20,684 bases of DNA from an uncultured Collinsella sp. (GTDB lineage Bacteria; Actinomycetota; Coriobacteriia; Coriobacteriales; Coriobacteriaceae). The notes under the pieces were generated by a model. The model had not been told where the DNA came from. It searched no databases and saw only the letters and a program-made list of their open reading frames with translations. Of this stretch, positions 6,226 through 13,908 are shown piece after piece. Location: positions 1 to 20,684 of the forward strand of contig URRT01000014.1 in NCBI GenBank assembly GCA_900550355.1, in the 5' to 3' direction. Position numbers and translations under genes: made by a program. Positions within the stretch are counted from its first letter, which is position 1; every line of letters starts with the position of its first letter.

Positions 6226-7326
6226 GTGAAATATCTCGAGAACCCGTTTACCCCCAGTTTTGGTGAGGTTCCTGCCCATCTCGCTGGCAGACAGCAGATT
6301 ATTCGGGATTTGGACCGTGCCTTCTTGAGCCAGCGCAGGCGCCCAGAATTGACATCGATCTTCTCGGGCGCACGTGGAACCGGTAAAACCGCTCTCATGT
6401 CGTCGCTTGCGACAAGGGCAGAATCCCACGGCTGGATTGCCGTAAAGACAACCGCGCTCCCGGGAATGCTTGAGGAAATCGAGTTCGGGGCGAAACGTGC
6501 TGCCGGCCATCTTATCGACCCGTCTAACAACTTCGAAGTCACCGGTCTCGGAATTGCACCGATCGGCAGCATCGAGGTCAATCGCGTTCACGATGCCTCA
6601 ACCTGGCGTTATCGCATGAGCGACATCATCGACCAGCTCAACGAGGCGGGCACCGGTCTGCTCGTCACGGTTGACGAGGTAGACCCGACACTCGACGAGA
6701 TGATTCAGCTCGCAGCGACGTATCAGCACTTTGTGACCGATGGGAAACGCGTCGCGCTGCTCATGGCGGGACTTCCCAACAACGTATCGACGCTACTGAA
6801 CCACAAGACGGTCTCGTTCCTTCGCCGCGCCCAACAATATCATCTGGGTCGCATTGCCGACTATGACGTGCGCGAGGCCTTGATTCGCACAATTCAGGAA
6901 AACGATCGCCTGGCAGATGCTGAGGGAATCGATAGAGCCGTTCGCTCGATCTCTGGTTTTCCCTTCCTATTGCAACTCGTAGGCTACCGTGCCTGGGATC
7001 TCACAAGCGATTCGAAGGAAATCTCGTCACGCGACTTTGACCTGGGAATCAAAATCGCGCGCGACGAGATGGACGACCGAATCCTCGCGGCAACCTATCG
7101 AGAACTCACTGCAGAGGACAAGCGATTCCTCATCGCCATGCTCGATGACGAGGAAGAGTCCACCACCGCTGACCTTGTCGAACGCCTTAAGCGTTCGCCG
7201 CAGCAGGTCTCCCGCTACCGACGCCGCATGATAGATGCCGGCATCATCGGAGAACGAGGACGAGGGCTCGTCGCATTTGAATTGCCATTCTTCCGCGACT
7301 ATCTCGCCGCTCAATGCGTGAAATAG
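6226..7326 (+). CDS. AAA+/ORC-Cdc6-like P-loop ATPase with C-terminal winged helix (ATPase 1)
   Basis: A 366-residue predicted cytosolic ATPase. It has a short N-terminal ENPFTPSFG lead, Walker A GARGTGKT (residues 48-55), Walker B LLVTVDEVD (145-153), a sensor-1-like AGLP (181-184), an arginine-finger-like FLRRAQQ (198-204), a helical lid including FPFLLQLVGYRAW, and a C-terminal winged-helix-like region (about 295-366; STTADLVERLKRSPQQVSRY). The order resembles ORC1/Cdc6-type and archaeal-type AAA ATPases, often annotated just as ATP-binding protein. The cellular role is unknown. The start is GTG 6226, supported by AAAGGAG 6 nt upstream. A paralog sits at 9873-10991 on the other strand, and palindromic repeats lie on both sides of this gene (6073-6109 and 7331-7365), so it may have moved as a unit. 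Confidence 0.8.
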   Translation: MKYLENPFTPSFGEVPAHLAGRQQIIRDLDRAFLSQRRRPELTSIFSGARGTGKTALMSSLATRAESHGWIAVKTTALPGMLEEIEFGAKRAAGHLIDPSNNFEVTGLGIAPIGSIEVNRVHDASTWRYRMSDIIDQLNEAGTGLLVTVDEVDPTLDEMIQLAATYQHFVTDGKRVALLMAGLPNNVSTLLNHKTVSFLRRAQQYHLGRIADYDVREALIRTIQENDRLADAEGIDRAVRSISGFPFLLQLVGYRAWDLTSDSKEISSRDFDLGIKIARDEMDDRILAATYRELTAEDKRFLIAMLDDEEESTTADLVERLKRSPQQVSRYRRRMIDAGIIGERGRGLVAFELPFFRDYLAAQCVK

Positions 7327-7330
7327 GCAT

Positions 7331-7365
7331 CAATGAGGCAAAGGAGCTGTCCCTTTGTCTCATTG
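7331..7365. repeat. REP-like palindrome, copy 2, between convergent stops
   Basis: The arm 7331-7344 (CAATGAGGCAAAGG) pairs with 7352-7365 (CCTTTGTCTCATTG) with one G-T pair and a 7-nt loop, AGCTGTC. It fits almost exactly between the ATPase 1 stop (ends 7326) and the uvrA2 stop (begins 7367). Core and loop match copies 1 and 4 with few changes, while the outer stem differs but stays paired. Confidence 0.75.
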
Positions 7366-7366
7366 T

Positions 7367-9880
7367 CTATAGGTAGCGTCCGGTAATGCTCTTGGGGCAG
7401 GCCGCGATGTCCCCCGGCGTACCGGCACAGACGATTTGCCCGCCCGCATCGCCACCGCCCGGACCCATATCAATCACGTAATCGGCGTTACGGATAAGGT
7501 CGAGATCGTGTTCGATCACGATAACCGTGGCGCCCTTGGCAACAAGGCCGTCGAACACGCTCAGCAACACCTGAACATCGAGCGGATGTAGTCCGATCGT
7601 GGGCTCGTCGAATACGAATACGGCATCATCCTGCACGCGGCCCATCTCGCTCGCGAGCTTAAGGCGTTGTGCCTCGCCGCCCGAGAGCGCCGGCGTGGGC
7701 TCACCGAGTGTGAGATAGCCCAAGCCCAGGTCGTGCAAGGTCTGCAAGCGCGCCTGAACTTTCTTGAGCCCCACCGTGGCGTCGATGGCCTCGTCCACAC
7801 TCATGTCCATGAGCTGCGGCAACGTAAGCAGACTCCCGTCCTTGCCCTCGCGATGGATATGCGAAGCCGCATCTGCATAACGTGAGCCGTGACATGCCGG
7901 GCAGACGATTTCGACATCGGGCAAAAACTGCACGTCGAGCGATATCGAGCCCGTGCCATCACACGTAGGGCAGCGCAAGGCGCCGGTATTGTAGCTAAAG
8001 GCGCCCGCCTTGTAGCCGGCTGCCTTGGCCTCGGGCGTACGGGCGAAGGCGCGGCGCAGCTCATCATGGATGTCGGCATAGGTTGCCACCGTCGAGCGCA
8101 CGTTGGCACCGATGGGCGTGGCGTCAATCAGGTTGGCACGCGCAATGCCCTCGGCATCGATCCAGCGCACGTGGCGTGGCAAGCACTCGCCAGCTGCCTG
8201 CGCCTTAAGCGCCGGGATGAGCGTCTCGAGCACCAACGTCGTCTTGCCCGAACCCGAAACACCCGTAACCGCGACCAAGCGACCGCGCGGAATATCGACT
8301 TCGAGCGGCTTGACGGTATGGATGGTATCGGTCGCCATGCGGATATGGCCCTGGTCGAACATTTCGTCGTCAGTCACCTGCGGACGCAAGCGCTTGGGCT
8401 CGGCGCGCAAAAACGGCGCGATACGGCTGTCCTGCGATTGCTCGACCTCGTCTACCGTACCAGCGGCGATTACGTTGCCGCCGCCTGCTCCGGCAACGGG
8501 GCCCATCTCGACCAGATAATCAGCCTCCGCCAGCACACGTGTATCGTGGTCGACAACAACCACGGTATTGCCGTCATCCACCAGATCGCGCATCACGCCT
8601 ACCAGGCCGTCAACATTGGCAGGATGCAAGCCGATCGAGGGCTCGTCCAGCACATAGAGCACGCCTGTCGATCGGTTGCGCACCACGCGGGCGAGTTGCA
8701 CGCGCTGGCGCTCACCCGTGGAGAGCGTGGCACCGGCGCGATCGAGCGAAAGGTAATCGAGACCCAGGTCGACCAGACGACGAGCCGTGCTCAAAAACGA
8801 ATCGCAGATATCCGTCGCCATGGGCCGCATCTCGGGCGGCAAGGATGCGGGTACCCCGCGCACCCACTCAATCGCATCACCAAGCGTCATGGCCGCCGCC
8901 TGTGACAGATTGATACCGCGCACCTGGGGCTGGCGCGCTGCCTCGGAGAGACGCGTGCCACCGCAATCACGGCATGGGCCCTCGCGCAAAAAGCGCGCAA
9001 CGCGTTTTAAGCCCTTATCGTCCTTGACCTTGGCGAGCGCATTCTCGACGGTATAGACGGCGTTGTAATAGGTAAAGTCGAGCGGCGTGGCACCCTCGCC
9101 GTTTTTGGGAACGTAAAGAATGTGCTTCTTAACCGCCGGGCCGTGGAACACGATGTCGCGCTCTTGAGGCGTGAGCTGGTTAAACGGCACGTCGGTACGC
9201 ACGCCCATCTCGCCGGCCACTTGCTTCATCAGATCCCACATGAGCGTACCCCAGGGAAGCACCGCGCCTTCGTTGATAGTCTTTGACTCGTCGGGTACCA
9301 GGCTCGCCTCGTCCACCTCGCGCATGACACCGGTGCCGCCGCAGGTGGGACATGCACCGCCGCTATTGAAAGCCAAATCCTCGGCACTCGGCGCGTAGAA
9401 CTCGCGGCCGCATGCCGGACACGTGAGCGACAGGCCTGCGGCCACGTTAAGGCTCGGCTCCAAACGCGCCCCGCAATGCGGGCATACGTGATGGGCGCAA
9501 CGGCTAAAGAGCAGACGCAGGCTATTGTTGAGCTCGGTCATGGTGCCAAAGGTAGAACGCACGCCCGGCACGCTCGGACGCTGGTGTAGCGCGAGCGCCG
9601 CCGGTACGTGCAATACCTCGTCCACCTGGGCATGTTCGGCCTGCGTTAGACGACGTCGAGTATAGGTGCTGAGTGCTTCCAAGTAGCGACGCGAGCCCTC
9701 GGCATAAAGAATCCCCAGCGCCAGCGAACTCTTGCCCGAACCCGACACGCCGGCAATACCCACGAGCTTTCCCAGCGGAATATCGATATCGATGTCCTTG
9801 AGGTTATGTACACGCGCGCCACGCACCTCGATAGCCCGCGGGCTCATCTTCTGTTCCGTCACCTTTATCACCCTACTCAT
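7367..9880 (-). CDS. uvrA2: Class II UvrA (UvrA2-type) ABC ATPase
   Basis: About 837 residues, shorter than the roughly 940 of housekeeping UvrA. Both ABC cassettes are intact. The first has Walker A GVSGSGKSS (44-52), signature LSTGERQR and Walker B VLYVLDEPSIGLHP. The second has GVSGSGKTT, LSGGEAQR and VFVFDEPTIGLHP. Zinc-module cysteines are present (CPHC 133-136, CPAC 154-157, CPTC 177-180, and CPTC/CPAC in the second half). The segment after the first zinc pair is too short to hold the UvrB-binding domain, which is the hallmark of UvrA2/DrrC-type proteins linked to tolerance of DNA-damaging or intercalating compounds. ATG 9880 overlaps the ATPase 2 stop by 8 nt, implying translational coupling. 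ATG 9846, giving the typical start MSPRAIEVRGARVHNL, is an alternative. Co-transcribed after ATPase 2. Confidence 0.88.
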   Translation of the reverse strand: MSRVIKVTEQKMSPRAIEVRGARVHNLKDIDIDIPLGKLVGIAGVSGSGKSSLALGILYAEGSRRYLEALSTYTRRRLTQAEHAQVDEVLHVPAALALHQRPSVPGVRSTFGTMTELNNSLRLLFSRCAHHVCPHCGARLEPSLNVAAGLSLTCPACGREFYAPSAEDLAFNSGGACPTCGGTGVMREVDEASLVPDESKTINEGAVLPWGTLMWDLMKQVAGEMGVRTDVPFNQLTPQERDIVFHGPAVKKHILYVPKNGEGATPLDFTYYNAVYTVENALAKVKDDKGLKRVARFLREGPCRDCGGTRLSEAARQPQVRGINLSQAAAMTLGDAIEWVRGVPASLPPEMRPMATDICDSFLSTARRLVDLGLDYLSLDRAGATLSTGERQRVQLARVVRNRSTGVLYVLDEPSIGLHPANVDGLVGVMRDLVDDGNTVVVVDHDTRVLAEADYLVEMGPVAGAGGGNVIAAGTVDEVEQSQDSRIAPFLRAEPKRLRPQVTDDEMFDQGHIRMATDTIHTVKPLEVDIPRGRLVAVTGVSGSGKTTLVLETLIPALKAQAAGECLPRHVRWIDAEGIARANLIDATPIGANVRSTVATYADIHDELRRAFARTPEAKAAGYKAGAFSYNTGALRCPTCDGTGSISLDVQFLPDVEIVCPACHGSRYADAASHIHREGKDGSLLTLPQLMDMSVDEAIDATVGLKKVQARLQTLHDLGLGYLTLGEPTPALSGGEAQRLKLASEMGRVQDDAVFVFDEPTIGLHPLDVQVLLSVFDGLVAKGATVIVIEHDLDLIRNADYVIDMGPGGGDAGGQIVCAGTPGDIAACPKSITGRYL

Positions 9881-10991
9881 GCCATAAAATGCGATCTCGA
9901 ATGTACGCGCCCAGCATGGGCACGGCAAACCGGACGAGGCCGTATCCGGCAGCCTCGATGACTCGCCCGCGAATCAAGCTTGCGCGATATTTACTCGCCC
10001 AGCTCTGGGTGCGATCGCAACGCTCAATGATATCCGCCATGCGAGTCGGTTTGCCCTCGTCAACCGCCATGGCCTCGATAAAGAGGCGCTGTGGACTGCG
10101 CAGCCCGTAATACAGAGGTGCGTCAACCGCTTCGTAGAACTCGGAGACGGCATCTGCATGGCCACCCTCGACATCGCACCTTTCGATGACCCGCGAACCA
10201 CGCCGGACAGCAGACCGCCACATGTAATATCCCACCAGCTGAACCATATAGGGATGCCCCATACTCTTGTGTGCCGCAAGGTCCGCCGTCTCCGCGTCAA
10301 CGTAAAGACCAGCGTCTTTGACCGTCTGGATATACGAATCGCGCACCTTGGGCAAAGATATCGCCCCCAACGTACGCTGCTGGGCACGCCGCAAAAACGT
10401 CACGCTCGGCTCTTCAAGCAAGTCATCAACCATACTGGGCAAGCCGGCAAAAACCAGCGCAAGACCGCACTGGTCGCTATCGGGCAATCCCGTGGCATCC
10501 TGGTCTCCGAGCACCTGCTGATAGAGAACGGCAAGAGCCGCTAGTTCCTCGATAGACGCAGATTGCGCCTCGTCAATCGCAAACAGTATGCCCTTGCCTG
10601 GACCGAGCTTCTTGAGGCGCTCGTTGACCAGCCCTCGCAACGTTTCGCCCTTTGCTCGCGCCGCCTCGACCGACATCCGGCCAAACGACGAACCGAATTC
10701 CATTGACGTCACAACGGGCCTATTCGAGCGAAGCGCGTCGGCCAAGCGGTCGCATAAGCCAAGCGAAGCGGAATCGGAGACAACCGCCCATCCGCGCTCG
10801 CTGGCCAGACGTTGCAGCTCCCGCAGGAGAACTGTCTTGCCGCAGCCGCGGTTTCCCGTAATGAGCATGAGCCTGCCCGGCGCTCCGGCGCCGTTATCGA
10901 GCCCTTCCTCGAAATCTTCGATGACCGACTCGCGACCAATGAGCATCGGAGGCCGCTTGCCTGCCGTTGGCTTAAAGGGATTTGGATTCAT
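9873..10991 (-). CDS. AAA+/ORC-Cdc6-like P-loop ATPase (ATPase 2), paralog of ATPase 1
   Basis: A 372-residue ATPase with Walker A GNRGCGKT (residues 46-53), Walker B ILFAIDEAQ (135-143), sensor-like AGLP (182-185), FLRRAQQ (199-205), a lid segment HPYMVQLVGYYMW and a C-terminal winged-helix-like tail ending YGLVRFAVPMLGAYIRD. The order and the shared words AGLP, V.FLRRAQQ..LG.I and QLVGY show it is a diverged paralog of the 6226-7326 gene. GAGGAGG sits 5 nt before ATG 10991. Its stop overlaps the start of uvrA2, so the two are probably one operon and may act together. The function is unknown; a regulator or DNA-loading partner for UvrA2 is a hypothesis only. Three 10-bp tandem repeats lie in its promoter region. 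Confidence 0.82.
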   Translation of the reverse strand: MNPNPFKPTAGKRPPMLIGRESVIEDFEEGLDNGAGAPGRLMLITGNRGCGKTVLLRELQRLASERGWAVVSDSASLGLCDRLADALRSNRPVVTSMEFGSSFGRMSVEAARAKGETLRGLVNERLKKLGPGKGILFAIDEAQSASIEELAALAVLYQQVLGDQDATGLPDSDQCGLALVFAGLPSMVDDLLEEPSVTFLRRAQQRTLGAISLPKVRDSYIQTVKDAGLYVDAETADLAAHKSMGHPYMVQLVGYYMWRSAVRRGSRVIERCDVEGGHADAVSEFYEAVDAPLYYGLRSPQRLFIEAMAVDEGKPTRMADIIERCDRTQSWASKYRASLIRGRVIEAAGYGLVRFAVPMLGAYIRDRILWHE

Positions 10992-11024
10992 GTCGGCCTC
11001 CTCGGATTGGCAAACCCTGGCAAT

Positions 11025-11054
11025 AGTTATACCAACTTATACCAAGTTACACCA
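11025..11054 (-). promoter_or_regulatory. Three 10-bp tandem repeats in the ATPase 2-uvrA2 promoter region
   Basis: AGTTATACCA (11025-11034), ACTTATACCA (11035-11044) and AGTTACACCA (11045-11054) are consecutive, one helical turn apart. Read toward the operon they give TGGTATAA-like units that double as -10-like sequences (TATAAG, TATAAC) 34-63 nt before the start. Helically phased repeats in a promoter suggest a cooperatively bound regulator, possibly autoregulation. Confidence 0.5.
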
Positions 11055-11058
11055 ATAG

Positions 11059-11091
11059 CATACGACAAAGGAACTGTCCCTTTGTCACATG
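11059..11091. repeat. REP-like palindrome, copy 3, overlapping the TetM-like stop codon
   Basis: The arm 11059-11071 (CATACGACAAAGG) pairs with 11079-11091 (CCTTTGTCACATG) with two mismatched positions, around the loop AACTGTC. From GACAAAGG to GTCACAT the sequence is identical to copy 1. The minus-strand GTPase stop (11085-11087) and its last two codons (His, Met) lie in the right arm. Confidence 0.75.
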
Positions 11092-13088
11092 TGGCCGAAA
11101 AACTCGGCATCTGCTGCCCGCCAGGGGCGAAAGGTGGCGGGATCGACCTTTACGTGCGCCGCGGCGGGCACGTCGTACCATTTGACCGTGTAGCCGGCGC
11201 CGTGAGAGCAAAAGACCGAATCGGGCGTGTTGGGCAGATCGGCCTCGGGCTCATAGGCGGCAGTCTCGATTACGCGCTCGGCATCATGGCAAGCCGAATA
11301 GCCGGCGAACTCCAGGTACAGATGACCGCGACCGCTCGTATAGGCAGCCACCTCCAGCGCGTAATCCTGCACCTCAGATGCCGGCACGCGACCCACAAGC
11401 TTCGCCCGGTCTCCCGCCATCGCCGGCGGTTCGTACTCAGCGCCCATGCGCGTGGCGTCTGAGAGCGCCCGGCCCACGCACTCCCCCGGCACCTCGAGCT
11501 CAAAGTGGTACCACGGCTCCAACAGCACCGCCGCGCCGGCCTCACGCGCCTGCATGAGCCCCTGGCGAATCGCGCGGTACGTGGCCTGGCGAAAATCGCC
11601 GCCCTCGGTATGTTTGGCATGCGCACGGCCGCCCGTGAGCGTAATGCGCACATCGGTGATGGGCGAGCCGGTCAGCACGCCTAGGTGATCGCGCTCCATG
11701 GCGTTGGTGAGTGCCAAACGCTGCCAGTTAAGATCGAGCTCGTCGGTCGAGGTCACGGTACCAAACTGCACGCCCGAACCCGCCGGCAACGGCTCCAGGC
11801 GTAGATGCACCTCGGCATAGTGGCGCAGTGGCTCAAAGTGGCCCACGCCCTCGACCGGCTGCGAAATAGTCTCCTTATAGAGAATGCCGCCAGACTCAAA
11901 CGCAACCGAAAGGCCAAAGCGATCGGCCAACACCCGTTGCACGACCTCGAGCTGCACCGCCCCCATAAGCTGCAGATGTATTTGTTCAAGATGCGTGTTC
12001 CAGCTTACGCCGAGCATGGGATCCTCGTCGGCAAGCTCGGCCAGCGCCTGGAACACCGTATGGACATCGTGTTCGCCCGGAAGCACCGTATAGGTGAGAA
12101 CCGGCGCAATGACAGGTGCATCGCCCGCGGGCTCCGCGCCTAGGGCATCACCAGGGCGAACGTGCGCTAGGCCCGTCACGGCACAAATACCGCCAGCAGC
12201 AACTTCTTGAGCAAGCTCATACTTTTCGCCGTTATAGATGCGTACCTGGTCGACCTTCTGCTCCCACGCCTCGGCACCGGAACGTCCGTTAATCATCTGC
12301 TTGGCATGCAGCGTGCCGCCGGTCACTTTAACCCATGCCAAGCGCTCGCCGCGATCCCCGCGGCTCACGCGGTAGACGCGCGCGGCAAACTCCGGGCGCC
12401 ATGTCTGTTCGCGCATCAGCGCGCATATGCCATCCAGCAGCTCGTCCACGCCTTGGTCCTTGAGCGCCGAGCCGGCAAAGCAGGGAAAGAGCTTGCGCTC
12501 GGCAACCATGCGCGACAGCGTCGCGGCGGAAAGCTCACCCGCCTCAAGAAACTCCTCGAGCGCCGCCTCGTCCAACGCAGCAGCGTCCTCCTGAACAGCC
12601 CCGCCCACCAGCAGTTCGCTGGCATCCAGGCAGCCCTCGGAGAGACGTTGCCCAAGTTGTGCCAGCAAAACATCGCGGCCGGGATTCTCCAAATCGATTT
12701 TGTTGATAAAGATGAACGTCGGAATGTCATAGCGCGCAAGCAGACGCCACAGGGTTTCGGTGTGCCCCTGCACGCCGTCGTTGGCGCTCACAACCAAAAT
12801 CGCATAGTCGAGCGCGCGCAGTGTGCGCTCCGCCTCGGCCGAAAAATCGACGTGGCCGGGCGCATCCACAAGCATGACGCGGGTATCGCCGTGGTCGAGC
12901 ACGGCCTGCGACGAGAAGATCGTAATGCCGCGCTCACGCTCGATCGCGTTAGTGTCCAGATGCGAATCGCCATCGTCCACGCGGCCGCGCTTGCGAATGC
13001 GGCCCGCGTTGAACAGCATGGCCTCGGCCAACGTGGTCTTGCCGGCATCGACATGCGCCAAGATTCCAACGACTGCCTGCTTCGACAT
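11085..13088 (-). CDS. TetM-like ribosomal-protection-family translation GTPase (chromosomal type)
   Basis: A 667-residue elongation-factor-G-like GTPase. G motifs are intact: AHVDAGKT (residues 11-18), RERGIT (51-56), DAPGH (75-79) and NKID (129-132). EF-G-like domains II-V follow. Domain IV contains GRAHAKHTEGGDFRQATYRA where Tet(M)/Tet(O) have the YSP-containing loop that dislodges tetracycline, and the C-terminus has NTPDSVFCSHGAGYTVKW. These features fit the chromosomal TetM-like translation factor group of anaerobes rather than a proven tetracycline determinant, so resistance should not be assumed. ATG 13088 is used because AGGAG lies 6 nt upstream; the upstream in-frame TTG at 13157 has none. 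The last two codons and the stop come from the palindrome at 11059-11091. It is preceded by a leader or intergenic gap of about 250 nt with a strong hairpin. Confidence 0.85.
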   Translation of the reverse strand: MSKQAVVGILAHVDAGKTTLAEAMLFNAGRIRKRGRVDDGDSHLDTNAIERERGITIFSSQAVLDHGDTRVMLVDAPGHVDFSAEAERTLRALDYAILVVSANDGVQGHTETLWRLLARYDIPTFIFINKIDLENPGRDVLLAQLGQRLSEGCLDASELLVGGAVQEDAAALDEAALEEFLEAGELSAATLSRMVAERKLFPCFAGSALKDQGVDELLDGICALMREQTWRPEFAARVYRVSRGDRGERLAWVKVTGGTLHAKQMINGRSGAEAWEQKVDQVRIYNGEKYELAQEVAAGGICAVTGLAHVRPGDALGAEPAGDAPVIAPVLTYTVLPGEHDVHTVFQALAELADEDPMLGVSWNTHLEQIHLQLMGAVQLEVVQRVLADRFGLSVAFESGGILYKETISQPVEGVGHFEPLRHYAEVHLRLEPLPAGSGVQFGTVTSTDELDLNWQRLALTNAMERDHLGVLTGSPITDVRITLTGGRAHAKHTEGGDFRQATYRAIRQGLMQAREAGAAVLLEPWYHFELEVPGECVGRALSDATRMGAEYEPPAMAGDRAKLVGRVPASEVQDYALEVAAYTSGRGHLYLEFAGYSACHDAERVIETAAYEPEADLPNTPDSVFCSHGAGYTVKWYDVPAAAHVKVDPATFRPWRAADAEFFGHM

Positions 13089-13276
13089 GGCTCTCCTCTT
13101 ATTACAAGCCCATCGCACGCGGCAACGGGCGTCCTCGTTCCACACTGGATGATACAATTTACGGGCCGGCGGGCGAAGCGGGCCCTATCCCCCGACCGAG
13201 CTCATCGCCCCGCGTTGCCGCGCGGCGATTTTCGTAGGTTCGCGCCTTGCGAAAGCCGGCTTGCAAATCAGCGCAG

Positions 13277-13314
13277 CGAACGAAAATGGCCCCACCCGGG
13301 ACCATTTTCGTTCG
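13277..13314. terminator. Perfect 13-bp hairpin between the GNAT and TetM-like genes
   Basis: Arms 13277-13289 (CGAACGAAAATGG) and 13302-13314 pair perfectly around a 12-nt loop CCCCACCCGGGA. The hairpin lies 29 nt beyond the stop of the minus-strand acetyltransferase gene and about 190 nt before the TetM-like start. It could end the first unit or act as a leader structure for the second. No T-run follows on either strand. The rest of the gap (13089-13342) is GC-rich, with smaller palindromic pieces and no convincing ORF. Confidence 0.45.
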
Positions 13315-13342
13315 TGCGAATTGTTGACACGTGCCCCTACTC

Positions 13343-13831
13343 TTACGCCTCACGCAGCCAGTCGAACGCAACACGCGGCGTGCCGTCCGACACATGCACG
13401 ACGCCGGCGCGCTCGAACCCCGCCTTAATACTCGCACCCTGCATGGGCAGGTTGTCCTGATGCGTGTCGATACGCAGGTGATCGGCACGCTCTTTGGCAA
13501 AGGCAAACATCGCGGCCGCGATACCGTGCGCGGTGCCGTCGGACGCCACACGGTGCAGCACGGCGTACGGAGTGTCGCTGCGCCATTGCCCGTCCTCAAT
13601 TACGTCATAGCACTCGTCCGGGCCCGGTAAAAAGGCAAACGTCGCCACCACGCGACCGTCGACTTCGCACACATAGCTGCCACCAGCGGCAATATCGGCA
13701 GCCAGTTGCTCGGCAGAAGGCGTGCCCTCGGGCCACTGCGTGGCGTTGCCATGCGCGCGCATAAAGGCGCGGGCCGCGTCATAGATAGCCGTGACAGCGG
13801 GAATGTCGGTATCGAGGGTTTTTCTGATCAT
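13343..13831 (-). CDS. GNAT-family N-acetyltransferase
   Basis: A 162-residue predicted acetyl-CoA-dependent acyltransferase. The N-terminal MIRKTLDTDIPAVTAIYDAA is typical of GNAT strand 1 and helix 1. The central strands include YVCEVDGRVVATFAF, and the acetyl-CoA pyrophosphate loop appears as LHRVASDGTAHGIAAAMFAF. The later IDTHQDNLPMQGASIKAGFE matches the motif-B pattern in which the C-terminal helix packs on the cofactor. The substrate cannot be inferred. A GTG immediately before the ATG (13834) has slightly better spacing to GAGG and is an equally possible start. Divergent from the small zinc-ribbon gene, with 77 nt between the chosen starts. Confidence 0.85.
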   Translation of the reverse strand: MIRKTLDTDIPAVTAIYDAARAFMRAHGNATQWPEGTPSAEQLAADIAAGGSYVCEVDGRVVATFAFLPGPDECYDVIEDGQWRSDTPYAVLHRVASDGTAHGIAAAMFAFAKERADHLRIDTHQDNLPMQGASIKAGFERAGVVHVSDGTPRVAFDWLREA

Positions 13832-13908
13832 CACGCGGCGACCTCACGTTTATTGGTATCACTTTGATTGAGCAATAATACCAGCGTTTGGAGAGGGGCA
13901 CGAAGCAG

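Noticed and set aside
7889..8905. Long plus-strand ORF (338 codons) opposite uvrA2
   Set aside because: It is antisense to well-conserved UvrA motifs, has low-complexity composition typical of GC-rich mirror frames, and lacks a ribosome site.
6073..11091. CRISPR-like interpretation of the repeated palindromes
   Set aside because: The copies are kilobases apart, imperfectly conserved, and not separated by regular spacers. No cas genes are present.
11085..13088. Calling the TetM-like gene an acquired tetracycline resistance gene
   Set aside because: The domain IV loop differs from Tet(M)/Tet(O), and the gene has composition like its neighbours and no mobile-element context beyond the short palindrome.
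12207..13460. 417-codon plus-strand ORF opposite the TetM-like gene
   Set aside because: It runs across the GTPase G-domain, the leader and part of the acetyltransferase gene on the opposite strand. No family motif is seen and its composition is that of a shadow frame.
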